The notes under the pieces: generated by a model
Database searches by the model: none
The model's input: only the letters and a program-made list of their open reading frames with translations
What the model was told of the DNA's origin: nothing
Program-made: the position numbers and the translations under genes
DNA from: Paroedura picta
Taxonomy: Eukaryota; Chordata; Lepidosauria; Squamata; Gekkonidae
Direction of reading: 5' to 3'
Assembly: GCF_049243985.1 (NCBI RefSeq)
Contig: NC_135384.1
Location: 17,790,501-17,854,500 of the forward strand
DNA length: 64,000 bases
In this document: in pieces, positions 33,311 to 60,322 of the stretch
How the letters are laid out: every line of letters starts with the position of its first letter
Position numbering within the stretch: the stretch's first letter is position 1

Positions 33311-35792
33311 GCTGTGGGCAACTTGGGCAGAAGCTGGTCAGAGGGGGCTTGCCTCTCCCGCCCAAAGACTTGCCAGGGCCGACCCTCCTTGGCTCCCAAG
33401 ATCTGACGAGATCAGGCTAGCTTGGGCTATCGGCTCAGATCAGGAGCCAAAAGAACACAAAGCAGAGTGCAGGTTTGTGAGTTGGGCAGACTTCTTCATC
33501 AGGTTGCATGTTACAAAAATAAAAGGGGGGGAGAGAAGTGGGTGCAGAAGATCAGGTTGCACACCTATCTTTCGGGGATGCCTTCTTCCCGTGGCCATGT
33601 CCATCTCACTCAATATGGCCTTAGTCCGACAGGCGGTAAAAAGTCATCTGGAAGAAACTGTCCAAAAACTCAGATCCCAGCCCACCTGATCCCTTTTCAT
33701 TAGGACCAGCCAATTAAATTATATACCTCTCTGCTGACTCTCCTCGGGCAGAGAACAATCTCCCCCAAGCCCTTTCAGTGGCAGGGCAGCCAAGAGTGTG
33801 CTCCGTCGTGGGCCCTTCCTGTGCCGTCCCAACTTCTCCTTTGCAGCTGAAGCAGAGGGCGTGGCGGTTCCCGCTGACCATGGCCAACCAGCAGAGTGAG
33901 ACGAGGGATCGCTACCCTGGCTGGCCCAACCTGTCCCATGAGCCCACCTTCCATGCTGGACCTCAGCCATTTGGCTTGGCTGCTCATCATACTGAGGGCG
34001 CTTCCAAGGTGAGTAGCTCACAGGGTTGCCAGATTTGGGATGGGACACACCTGGAAACTTTGGGGGCGGCAGGGGAGGGACTTCATCATTGGGGTACAAT
34101 GCTGTAGAGCCCATCTTCCAAAGTTTCTCCAGGTGAACTGATCTTTGTAAGCCGAGATCAACTGTAATAGCAGGAGGGATCTCCAGCCTTCATCCACCCA
34201 TACCTCATTTGCCAAGGGCAAGGGAGATGCTTCCTTTGGTCAAATCTGCCTTTTCACATCCCTTTCCATTGAGTTCCCTTTCATTTTGGATGAGCAGAAT
34301 CTTTTCAGGTAGGTTTTTTGAGAACTACGTTGGTCTTGGGTTGAGAAAACTTGGGTTCAAATCCCCACCAAGTCATAAACCTTACTGGTTGCTTTTGAGC
34401 CTAGCAGTGGCTCAGATCCTGTGATGCTAGGCAGTTTTGGCTGATTTCCCCTTTTTACACTGCAGACCCACCCACCCCCATACTGAGCACAGTTGTGGGT
34501 GGGGGGCTGCAGTAGAAAGGGGCAGTCAAAAACTAACTGCTGCCAGCACCATTCTGCTTATGAAACAGAAAAGCTATTTCACAGGGCTGTTGTGTGGGTC
34601 AAAGGAAGTGAAACAGGTCAAGTCTGCACTGGAACAAGTGATTTTGCAGAGCTCTTTGTAAGCCTGGGGAGTGGGGTGGGGGGGCACCTCTGCTGATGGT
34701 TCTTCAAGAAAGGGAGCAATGGCCTTGAGGCTTCTTCCTCCAATGGTGGCCTTGACCCCTCACAGTCTGTCGTGCCCAGCACCAGGAACGAAGAGCTGGC
34801 AGGGACACCCTTCTATGTCCGTGACAACGCGGTCCTGCGTCTCCATGACCCTTACGTCTCCATCACCACCCAGGATTTCCGACCCTTCACAGAGTAGGTG
34901 GCAATAGGTTGCTTTCCTCTGCCTGTCCCCCCCCCCTTTAATTTTTTCCCAGACCTTTCTGTGGTTTCACCCCTTTGGCTGCCCGGCTCCAAATTGAGGA
35001 GCTCTGACTTTTTAATGCTGCCTTCTGTATGCCTTATCGGGTCTGCATTTATTTCTCAGGGCTACTTAGTCCATTAGGATAAATTATTCTTTTAACGTTA
35101 ACTGATCTGCTTTCTTTTATTCCTGGTAGGTAGTACAGCACTATATAGGTAACAAACCTTATTCACACCAGCATGCTTATTTTTGGGGATCTGACTTTGT
35201 CCATATGTAATCCTCCTGAAGGAATGCACACACCAGTTAGTTTGTCCATATGTAATCCTCCTGAGATTTTCACTAGTTGTTGCTCAAAGGGTTACAATCT
35301 TGTCTTTTCCTAGAGACTAGGTGCTTGGGTTTTGTTTTTTAAGGTGAGATTCCTAGCATACTCTGTGGGTTATTCCTCTTCTTCAGGAGTGCTGCTTTTA
35401 CCCAGTGTGTGTGTTCTCTCTATTCCTACAGGAAGCAGCTACAAGGTTATGCCCGTAAGGATGACTTGAAACAGAACGCTCAGGTCCAAAATACTTATCC
35501 TCTGATCCGGGTGCCTGGTCCAATGTGGGATGTCAGTCAATTCCGCCTTGGCACCCGGGTGCCTCGCCTGGCTCCCTGCACAGCCCCCGTGCCGCACCAG
35601 GGCCTACGCAGCCTGGCACAGGAGTCCTACCAGCTGCCCAACGACCACAAGCGCACGTGGGACCGCTTCTGCCCCGTGGAGCGGCCACCAACGGTCTCCT
35701 ACAAAGTGCCCGTGGTAGAGATCATGTGTGTTCCAGGCATGTACGAGACAGAGTACAAGTGCTACGGAAGTGGCAAACCCTGGCCCGTGTAA
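32683..35792 (+). CDS. Five-exon gene, probable axonemal/ciliary protein (SAXO3-like?)
   Basis: Exons: 32683-32838, 33031-33219, 33847-34008, 34766-34893, 35432-35792. All introns are GT-AG; the first three are phase 0 and the last phase 2. Joined, they give about 331 aa. There is no signal peptide or membrane segment. The protein is rich in Pro, Trp, Tyr and Arg with short scattered motifs: WTVHYNKDLREK, RYPGWPNLSHEPTF, TPFYVRDNAVLRLHDPY, SITTQDFRPFTE, ESYQLPNDHKRTWDRFCP, MYETEYKCYGSGKPWPV. That style, and the upstream X-box, suggest a microtubule inner protein or SAXO-type axonemal protein. A SAXO3 identity is my guess from type and position beside NTF4 and LHB, so no symbol is given. Intron 3 holds a family F MITE. 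The exon structure is well supported by splice sites and continuous frame. Confidence 0.85.
34019..34192. repeat. MITE family F in intron 3
   Basis: ACAGGGTTGCCAGATTTGGG to AGGAGGGATCTCCAGC, with TTTCTCCAGGTGAACTGATC inside. Confidence 0.65.
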
Positions 35793-35851
35793 GAGCCGGA
35801 TGCAGCAAATAGCGGGAGCTCCAATTCCCTTCCTTCTTCCAAAGAGGGGGG

Positions 35852-35852
<1 letters not shown>

Positions 35853-35884
<32 letters not shown>

Positions 35885-35930
35885 GTATATATATAATATA
35901 TATATATATATAAAATATATATATAATTTC
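35853..35930. repeat. (TA)n microsatellite in the 3' UTR
   Basis: Two TA runs separated by short AATGTATATATAATA interruptions, about 60 bp after the stop of the 331-codon gene. Confidence 0.95.
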
Positions 35931-36101
35931 CTTCAAGTATTCATTTTAATGAAACTAGTCTACTCTGCTACCTTGTATTTAGAACCATCCAGGAAAAATA
36001 TATGAGCTGGTTTGGGGACGGAAGGAGGGGGCACTGTGGGGAGTAAATATGTACTTTTGGCTTCTGAGAGATGACCGGAGAAACTGCAATGGAACAGAAT
36101 C

Positions 36102-36107
36102 AATAAA
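36102..36107 (+). terminator. Poly(A) signal of the 331-codon gene
   Basis: AATAAA in GAATCAATAAACTGAAG, about 310 bp after the stop. Confidence 0.6.
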
Positions 36108-36513
36108 CTGAAGTGAATTCTTCTGGGGGGAAAGAAGATTAGCTCCAGCATTCCAGTGATTTGAACCAGCTTGCCCAGGTGCAAGAATTCAGTGGATCCG
36201 TGAACCTGTCCTTTGGGGGGCTTAATTGTACTTCAGAGTTGGGAGCTTCTTGGAATCAGCCAGTCTGAGCACAACATGGTGCAGCTTCTTGGGATGATCA
36301 TTTTCAGTTGCTCTTCAGACCTGGCTTTGGCACAGAAATAGCTTTGGGTGACTCCCTGTTCTGGAAGACTGGGGGGGAGAGGAGGGGGAAGACATGCATC
36401 CCTGTTCTCATGAACCACTCTTAGGGCTTCCAGGTCCGTCCGTCCCCCGGCCATCGGGGGAGAGTCAATATCTTTCAATTCTAACAACTATGGTTTCCTT
36501 CTACGTTCTAGTC

Positions 36514-36588
36514 CAGGGATAGACTGGCAGGGGCTCATGGGAATTGTAGTCCATGGACATCTGGAGGGCTGCAGTTTGACTACCCCTG
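36514..36588. mobile_element. Family D hAT MITE, 75-bp form
   Basis: Has the right half of the family ending CAGTTTGACTACCCCTG and a worn left end CAGGGATAGACTGGCAGG. The 8-bp duplication TTCTAGTC is perfect at 36506-36513 and 36589-36596. Confidence 0.9.
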
Positions 36589-36879
36589 TTCTAGTCTGTG
36601 GTTCTGACCCAGAAGACTGTGTTAAGAGATGACTGATCTTGCCCAGAGCTGGGGGAGAGAAAATCCTGTGAAGTTTCTTTCCATCTCCTATTACTGTTGA
36701 ACATCCAAATGAAACGGCACATGAGTCTCCTCTCTATGCACACACCAGTTAGCTCTTCCTGTACTTCTGATTGAACCCTAAAGAGACAGATGGTCCTGGA
36801 ATTTATGTTGAGACAGGATAATGGCAAGCAAACAGAAATTCTGTCCTAACAAGAAGGATGAAGTGCTTTTCTCCCTTTC

Positions 36880-37074
36880 TTACAATACAACTTGGGGGCA
36901 CTCAATGAAATTAATGAGCAGTAGGTGTAGAACAGATAAAAGGAAATACTACTTCACCTAAAGAGCAATGCACCTGTGGAATTCACTGCCACAAGGAGTG
37001 GCAGCTAGAAGCATAGATGGCTTCAAGAGAGGACTGGATAAGCATTTGCTGCAAGGGCCCACCAGTGACTACTG
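36880..37074 (+). repeat. CR1/L3-like LINE 3' UTR
   Basis: TTGGGGGCACTCAATGAAAT, GGAATTCACTGCCACAAGGA and GGCTTCAAGAGAGGACTGGA follow the order of the 28.5 kb copy. Confidence 0.7.
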
Positions 37075-37077
37075 GCC

Positions 37078-37215
37078 ATGGGGTAGTCAAACTGCGGCCC
37101 TCCAGATGTCCATGGACTACAATTCCCAGGAGCCCCCTGCCAGCAAATGCTGGCAGGGGGCTCCTGGGAATTGTAGTCCATGGACATCTGGAGGGCTGCA
37201 GTTTGACTACCCCTG
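37078..37215. mobile_element. Palindromic hAT MITE, family D, full copy
   Basis: GGGGTAGTCAAACTGCGGCC to GCAGTTTGACTACCCCTG, folding at CCAGCAAATGCTGG. Flanks GGCCATGG and GGCCGTGG suggest a decayed 8-bp duplication. Confidence 0.9.
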
Positions 37216-38235
37216 GGCCGTGGTATGGATGAAACACTCGTCTGGGGCACTTGCTTTGGGGGGCAACAAAGGGAGAGTTGGAGTTCTGGCCCTGCTAATG
37301 GGCCTCCTGATGCCACCTGGGTTTGGCCACTGTGTTGGACTGGGTGGGCCAATTTTGTCAGGTATTTGAACCACACTGATGGTGTGATGGGTATTTTTGG
37401 GGTAATTCAAACAGTTGGATAGGGTAGTGCTGCTTATTATTGGGGATCTGACTTAATTTGCTGTATTATTTCCTATTCTGTTTGGCCATTTGTACCCTTG
37501 TGTTTAAAAAAATGGTTCTATTATTTGCCTTTTTGAATTTTTTTTTGTGGCAGTACCTCTGAAAGATGGAATATATCTTTTACAAACAAACAGCAGGTTC
37601 TGTACTACTGTTTGCCAAATCCAGTTACTGCAAAACAGAGCAAATACCTAGCCCTTAGATACAAGTATGTATTAACCACGTTTTTGAGCCCATCCTTCTT
37701 GAAATCACTGAGGGTAGCACAACAAGGCTGTTTCCCCTTCTTCTCCGCACTATAACTTAGTAAGGGACTCCTTGGCCAAGTCGAGATCTGAACCCAGTTC
37801 AGCATTCTGTCATTCCAGTTGGCCCTGGCCACACTCACGTGCTGTTCATAGCAAAGCAGTTGCTGTGCTCAGTTATGGGCCCAGGTTTGTTCCAGGAACA
37901 GCAGCTAGGGTGGGAGGGAAGCCTCAAGGGCAGGAAGGGATTTCTCACCTAGGTGAGCAATCCCTCCCTGCCTTCGAAGCATCCTGCTAGGCACAGGCAG
38001 GAGCCACGGCCTTGGATAAGAGTCAGAAGGGGTGGAGAGCCTGCAGAGATCCTGTTTGCCTTGTATCCTGAGGGAAGGGTGGAGGGCAGAGAGGAAAGTC
38101 CGGCATGCTGCTCTTATCATGGAGTGAGAAAAGGAAATTACATACATGGGCACAGTTAGATGCTGCACTTGGTCAGCCGAGAATCCAGAGGCTTCCTTCA
38201 TCCATAAATGTTAAGAGAGTGATTATGGGCCACTT
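37216..38235. other. Intergenic stretch, nothing firmly recognised
   Basis: No gene seen. 37.75-37.83 kb has weak resemblance to a SINE head. Confidence 0.4.
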
Positions 38236-38775
38236 GCTCCCTTCCAAGCAGGGTTGCTTGCTCAGGGCTGGAACATTCCTGGAGGTTGGGGGGAAGGGCA
38301 GGCTGGGGAGATGGGAGACCTTGGCAGAAGAAGCCATTTCCCCAAGGGGACCTGAGCTCTGTAACCTGGAGACCAACTGTTATTCAGGAAGTGAGGAGGC
38401 CAGTCTTCAGGGAGGACCTGGGAATCCCCCAGTTCATCTCCATTCCCCTGGAGAAAAATGGCTGCTTTGGAGGGGGGACTCCATAGGGTGGTGCACTTCA
38501 GCTGCCAAAGCGACCGTTCGAGCTTGAAGCAGCCAGCGCCGCGGAGCACGGGGGGAGGGCTGGTGGTGGTGCGTAACCTGGTGCTGCCCTTTCCCGCTGC
38601 ACCACGGCGCTGGCTGCTTTGGGCTTGAAGTTCGGGATTTGTCAGCTGAAGCGCCCAACCATATATCCTGCCCATTCCTGGCTCCATCCCCAAAGTCTCC
38701 AGGTGTTTCCCAATCCAGAGCTGACAGCCCTATCCTGGCGATCTCCCTCCATCACTTGGAGGCTGACAACTCTAC
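38236..38775. repeat. Cluster of family F MITE pieces
   Basis: Pieces in both orientations: GGAACATTCCTGGAGGTTGG with AAGGGGACCTGAGCTCTGTA (38.26-38.40 kb), TTCCCCTGGAGAAAAATGGC (38.44 kb), and CCAAAGTCTCCAGGTGTTTC (38.69 kb). Confidence 0.6.
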
Positions 38776-39082
38776 ATCCGAGCCTAACCGATGCCACAGG
38801 GTAGCTGAGAAGACAAAATCAAGGGAAACCATGCATAACTGACCCCAATTTCCTTAGGAAGAAGAGGGGAATTTTGCTGCAATTAGGAGGAACAAAGGAT
38901 TCTGGTAGTAAAAACATGGCTACTAATCTCGGGGCTTAAAGCTGGGGTTCCGGGGAGAATGAAATTGGCTGCAGGAAGCGGTGGCTGGGGCCACAGAACA
39001 GCACTGTGAGTGAGAAAACCCTCCTAGCTGACCTCAGATGAAGCAGCCTGGCTGCTGACAAAGATATGCCCCCTCCTTTGCT

Positions 39083-39091
39083 TGGCCTTGG
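39083..39091 (-). promoter_or_regulatory. SF-1 (NR5A1) site in the LHB promoter
   Basis: TGGCCTTGG is the reverse complement of CCAAGGCCA, matching the SF-1 consensus YCAAGGYCA, 48 bp before the TATA box. SF-1 sites near the TATA box are a known feature of LHB promoters. An inverted CCAAT box (ATTGG) lies at 39099-39103. Confidence 0.65.
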
Positions 39092-39138
39092 AACGGCCAT
39101 TGGCTCAGCGATGGGAGGGGGCAGGCAGGTCTTCCTGC

Positions 39139-39146
39139 TATAAAAA
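39139..39146 (+). promoter_or_regulatory. TATA box of LHB
   Basis: TATAAAAA, 55 bp before the LHB start codon, so transcription should start near 39170 and the 5' UTR would be about 25 nt, in line with the short leaders of LHB genes. Confidence 0.8.
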
Positions 39147-39193
39147 GGCTACAAGGCAGAGATGAGCTGAAGCAGCCTAGCCCAGCCTCTGCT

Positions 39194-39988
39194 ATGAAGT
39201 TGATACAGGTATGTACAATGAAGGGGAGATCCGGGAGCAGGAACGGGGGGGGGGGGTAATGGGGAAGGCAGCTCTTGGCAGGGAAGCCTGGGAGTCAGAG
39301 AGGCAACATGATTTTAAAGCATTTGCCGCAGGTCTGGTGGGAGTTCCACTGTCACCTACTAGGGAGCTGTCCTCAGCATCTATACCTGCAACTCTCTTAA
39401 CAAAAGCTACTCCCTCCCACCGGCACCTCTGTTAGTTGCTCAGCAGCTTAACATGCTTTTCCTCTTTATACCTGAACATAATTATATTCTGCTCTGTCAT
39501 TCAAGCCAGCTTGGGGGTGTGGTTAAGAGTGTCTGCCTCTAATCTGGAGAGCTGGGTTTGATTCCCTGCTCCTCCATAAGCAACCCGTTGGCTGACCTTG
39601 GGCCAGTCACAGTCCTGTTACAGCTGCTCTGACAAAGCAGTCTTGGCAGAGCTCTCTCAGCTCCACCCATCTCGCAGGGTGTCTGCTAGGGGCAGAGGAA
39701 GGGAAGGCAATTGTAAACAGCGTTGAGACTCCTCCTTTGGGAAGTGAAAAGTGGGACTATAAAAGCCTCCTCTGCTGTGTGAAGCGACTGACTGGTAAGG
39801 ATTTACACACAGCATTTGAAAGAGCAGTTGTGAAGTCTTTATGGTGCCACAACTGCATCTATTTTCATTCCAACAGAGTTAACAGCCAACCCCTCTTGGA
39901 TGAAGCTGGTGCATAACTTGGGGACCAAACTGCATACAAAGATCAGGGAAATCAGCACTCCTAATTTAGCTTCAAAAATGAGGGGGGG

Positions 39989-40047
<59 letters not shown>

Positions 40048-42572
40048 TACAGCTCAGCCATGAGTACCATACCATTCTCCCCAAGAAGCAAAAGGTTCTC
40101 TAATTACACAGCCTTAAACTATTCCCAATTCCCCACTCCTCCATACGCAGCCAGCTGTTTGACCCTGAGCTAGCCGTAATTCTCCTAGAGATGTTCTTGC
40201 AGAGCCCTCTCAGTCTCAGCTGCCTCACAGGGTGTCTGTTGTGGGGAAAGGGAAGGCAGGGTGGTGGTGAAGATGGAGAAGCATAGGCCTGCCCCAGCCC
40301 TGTTTCTGCAGCCTCCCTTTGGTTCTATTCACAAATCTGAAAATACTTCTGTGTAGTATCATGCTGCACTGTGGGAGTGACCTGGCGATGTCACATCCAG
40401 TGGGAACACCTGGGTGATGGCACTTCTAGTGACAGGTGACTTCCAGTGGAGTGGCAGGAAAGTGTGGCCTGATGAAATCACTTCCAGGGTCTCTCGAAGC
40501 CTGAAGAATGTTTCATGGGTTTCTCAATAGTAAAAAGGTTGAAAAAGGCCAGTGGTTCCCAACCTTTTTATCACCAGGGACCGGTCAACGCTTGACAATT
40601 TTACTGAGGCCCGGGGGGGGGGGGAGTCTTTTGCCGAGGGATATCGCCACTGCCTGAGCCCCTGCTCCATTTGCTTTCCTGCTGGCTCCCCTCACTTCCC
40701 GCTGCCCGCTGGGGGACGCTGCCAGCAGCAGCTGCGCAGTGCCACAACGAGGGGGGAGCCCCAGCCATGGTGGCTGCTGGAGAGCACCAAAGGTGAGCCG
40801 GCAGCAGAGGGGCAGGGCAGCCCCCGAGGCAGCAGCCAGGGAGGAGGACGAGGAGGAGCCGTGGCCTGGTACTGACTGATCCACGGACCGGTACCGGTCT
40901 CTGGACTGGGGGTTGGGGAACATTGATGTAGGAGTTCCAAGACCAACAGGGATGGTTTGCCAGTCATAATGCTAGACTTCCTTGGTGGTCCCCCATCCAG
41001 ATACTAACCAATGTTGACCTTGCTTGGCTTCTAAGATCTGGTGAAATCAGTTTAGTCTAGACCATGCTGCTTTAAAAAAAGTTAAGTTTTTTTTAAGCCC
41101 TGAAAAAGACTTTTAAAAGGTGACAAGATAGGAAAGTAAGATACAGGGGAGATGGTGGCTGAGGGAGCAAAGCACACCCAAAGCTCCTGTGTGGGAGCTC
41201 TGTGGCCAGGGCTCATGGGCTCTACTGCCATAGCTACACTAAACACAGAATTTACAGTGCAGAAAGCAGCATAAGCCAGAGCGGCCACAAACTCATTCAG
41301 GCAAGTGGCTGGAGTGGCAGACACCAGAAGCTGCCAACACCCTTGTGCCCATCCTAACAGGCCAGAACCAAAGTGTCAGCTGTGCCTGCTTTTCTCGCCA
41401 TCTGATCACTCTGTCCCAGTATCAGAACATTCAGTCACTACACTCCCACACAGCAAAGGCACTATGGCAAGGACATCACAACATCAGCCGCTTGTATCAA
41501 ACGGTTGCCGCATACAAGCAGATGGGCAACACGGCATGCCTACTCAGAGCACCAGGCCTAGTATTTCTGCTTCCACCTTTGACTCCTTGAAGGCTCTTGG
41601 CTTCTCAGCTCTCCCTGCATTTCTGTCCAGGAAAAGAAGCCCTTGGTGGCGGCAATCTTACTCATGGCGGCCACCCAGTGTGCCAGCCGCAGGAGCGATC
41701 CCGTCAGGAGCCCGTCCTGCCACCCCATCAACACCACCATTGCTGCCGAGAAGGACGACTGCCCCGTCTGCATCACCATCACCACCTCCATCTGTGGGGG
41801 CTACTGTGAGACGAGGGTGCGTGGAAAACACCGCGGTGGGAGGGGAGCCATCAAGGACTCCATGCAGTGGGGTGTGGACCGGTCAAAGCCTCTCATCCAG
41901 TCAAGTCACCAGGAACGTACCTGAAAAGAGTTTCATATACAGCTATCCATGTGCTTCCAGAGCATGAGAGAATTTATATCTAAAGCCCCCCGTTAGAAAT
42001 ACCATACCAACCAGAGAACACTGCACTGGGCCTGTGTCTTGGGGGACATCAATAGTCCCGTGCTCCCCCCGCCCCCACACTGGCAGGTGAGCAGGTGTTC
42101 TCTGGCTTATGGGGAAAACAGGCCTTGCCTCTCAGGGGAGAGGAACTGCCTTGCCAGTGTCCTCGCAGAAAGGGACTCTAATTCAAATATAAATACCAGA
42201 ATGGGTAAGAGGCTGGACTAGATATGTGAGAATTGATCAAAGGTTGGCAATGGAGGGAATTCTCCTCTGAAACGACTTTTTGGGCCACGAGTGAAAGCTG
42301 GCCTTTCAAAGCCCCCTGTTTTAAACCCTCATCCTTTGCAGGGCATACTGTTCAACGTGCTCTCGCCCTTCATCCAAAGAGTCTGCACTTACAAGGAGGT
42401 GCGCTACGAGACTGTGCGCCTGCGTGGATGCCCAGCAGGAGTGGACCCATCCTTCACCTACCCTGTGGCCCTCAGCTGCCACTGTGACCTCTGCAAACTG
42501 GATTCCAGCGACTGCACTGTTCAGAGCATTGGGCCCAATTTCTGCATCAACCAACGCATCTCCCCCCAGTGA
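39194..42572 (+). CDS. LHB: Luteinizing hormone beta subunit (LHB), three coding exons
   Basis: Exons: 39194-39208, 41631-41816, 42342-42572; both introns are GT-AG and phase 0. The predicted precursor is 143 aa (human 141). Exon 1 encodes only MKLIQ, matching the five-residue first coding exon of human LHB. Exon 2 completes the signal peptide ([18 protein letters not shown]) and enters the mature subunit. All 12 cystine-knot cysteines are present, with one N-glycosylation site in [17 protein letters not shown]. Exon 3 has [20 protein letters not shown], then [13 protein letters not shown], the seat-belt region. LHB pairs with the common alpha subunit in pituitary gonadotropes and activates LHCGR. 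One oddity is CGGYC where CAGYC is nearly universal. Intron 1 is 2.4 kb, enlarged by SINEs, a hAT MITE and a GA microsatellite. LHB lies tail to tail with MED25. Confidence 0.95.
39505..39785 (+). repeat. Sauria SINE in LHB intron 1
   Basis: From AGCCAGCTTGGGGGTGTGGT through GTTTGATTCCCTGCTCCTCC to GAAAAGTGGGACTATAAAAG and a CT-rich end. Confidence 0.85.
39991..40043. repeat. (GA)n microsatellite in LHB intron 1
   Basis: About 26 uninterrupted GA units after a G-run. Confidence 0.97.
40118..40280 (+). repeat. Sauria SINE fragment in LHB intron 1
   Basis: CCAATTCCCCACTCCTCCAT, TGACCCTGAGCTAGCCGTAA and GCCTCACAGGGTGTCTGTTG; the head and tail are lost. Confidence 0.7.
40440..40546. repeat. MITE family G fragment
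   Basis: TCACTTCCAGGGTCTCTCGA to TTCTCAATAGTAAAAAGGTTG is the right half of the family complete at 58212-58414. The family A MITE follows at once. Confidence 0.55.
40550..40925. mobile_element. hAT-type MITE, family A, copy 3 (LHB intron 1)
   Basis: CAGTGGTTCCCAACC to GGTTGGGGAACATTG, about 376 bp, same orientation as the copy at 10.7 kb. Confidence 0.9.
40960..41075 (-). repeat. 5S-Sauria SINE fragment, minus strand
   Basis: GACTTCCTTGGTGGTCCCCCATCC, AGATACTAACCAATGTTGACC and TGCTTGGCTTCTAAGATCTGG are reverse-strand 5S-like sequence. Confidence 0.8.
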
Positions 42573-42601
42573 AAAGGCCAGGGCGGGAGAAGGAAGTGAC
42601 C

Positions 42602-42607
42602 AATAAA
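42602..42607 (+). terminator. Poly(A) signal of LHB
   Basis: AATAAA 30 bp after the LHB stop, giving a very short 3' UTR. Confidence 0.85.
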
Positions 42608-44189
42608 TACCTTCAAAACCAGCAAGAGCGTGTAACTCTAAGAGATGGTCAGTCAATGACTGTAGCATAAGAATCTTGGTTTCAGCATCCTTTTAGCCTG
42701 CGTTGGGATACTAGGATTACTTCTCTTACACACACACCCAGTTTTCTTCACACCCTCTTCTACTTTTCACAGACAGCCCCAATTCTAGCTCCCCCCCCCC
42801 CGTGTCCTTCTAGGACACTAGAACGAATGCACCACCTAAAGTTTTTCTGTTTTAAGCTCCCCCTACTTACAGATCGAGATGTGTTTCAAGGGAACACCCA
42901 TTTGGAAACAAGACAATATATATTTAACATAATTCAGTTAAATCAACCTGAAAATCAGTTTGGATGTTCGGTGTGCTTATTGCAATTTTACTTGAGGGCC
43001 ATGAAAAATGGAGGTGTGGGAAAGGCTGGCTCTTAAACAGGCTTTGGTCCAGATTAGGTTTTTTTCTTCTTTAGCGCTCAAAAAGTGGCAATGTTCCTTC
43101 AAACTTCTCCAGCTGACAGTCTCCTCCCAGCCCTACTGCCCTCTTTGGAATCCTATATGTCCTGGACCATGACCCAATTCTAGTGCTCTCGCCAGCGAAT
43201 GGCAGGAATCCCTCTTCCTTCTTGCGGCCCTCAAGTCCTCAGAGATCTCTACCTTCTCCTTACAGACCTAAAGGGGACATAACAACACCTTTAATTTTCC
43301 CCTTGGTCTCTGCAACCAGACATGTGTTGTATGTTCTGGAATGGATGCTCAATTCTCAGATCTGGAGGGCCAAAACTGGATGGGGACCTCATTGACAAGG
43401 TATTTATGTCTCCTCTCATAATGCCATTGTCCTGAAATGGACCCAGGGGGCCACTGTTTCCCCATCAATGGCTCCATACATGAAAATGTACATCTGATTA
43501 TTACCAATGGGCCCCTCATGCTGTTTCAGGTTAAGAACATAGTGAAAGGGCAAGGAAGATGCCTCTTCTCTCCCTGCATGCTATGGTCCCAATCCAATTC
43601 AAGCTTGCAGGGGCCTGGAGATTAAAACTTTCTTCTCAGCATGAAACTCGCCACACACATCAGTTCATAGGGACCCAGGGAAAACAAAGCATGGTCTGCA
43701 ATCCCCCTCTTATTACATTGCTTACTGGATGTCCCCTCCTGACTAACACTGTATAATCCATCTTGAGCCTCAACAAGAAAGGAGGATTATGAGTAAGTAA
43801 AATAACATTATGTGTGACTCAAATGGGGAGAATGTCTTCCAGATTTCCAGTTGAAGGAGCAATTAGGGAGTCAGCCTGAGAATTTGGGTCAGGCTTGGGT
43901 TAAGGCCCTAATTTCCTTTCCCCCAACTTTGGCAAGTGCCACAGAGGAGTCCTGAGTTCCAAAAGGGACACCAGCAGATGCAAGGGAAGGCAGAGCTGCG
44001 AAGCATGATTACTGAAGACAGGTATCTCTCTTGACAAAGACCAGATGTTGAGTGCAAGTGAATCATAATTTTTGACAAACAGGGAAAAATATTACATGTG
44101 AGAAAGGGGGGGGGTTGGTCTCCCAAGCACAGAAGCGTCTCTCCCGAAAGTGGAAACCGTTTCAGCCTCTGAAGTGAGATCCTCAATCA
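42608..44189. other. Spacer between LHB and MED25
   Basis: 1.6 kb between convergent genes. It should include the MED25 3' UTR on the minus strand. No clear minus-strand poly(A) signal close to the stop was identified; an ATTAAA on the minus strand near 43.29 kb is a weak candidate. No other gene seen. Confidence 0.45.
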
Positions 44190-60322
<16,133 letters not shown>

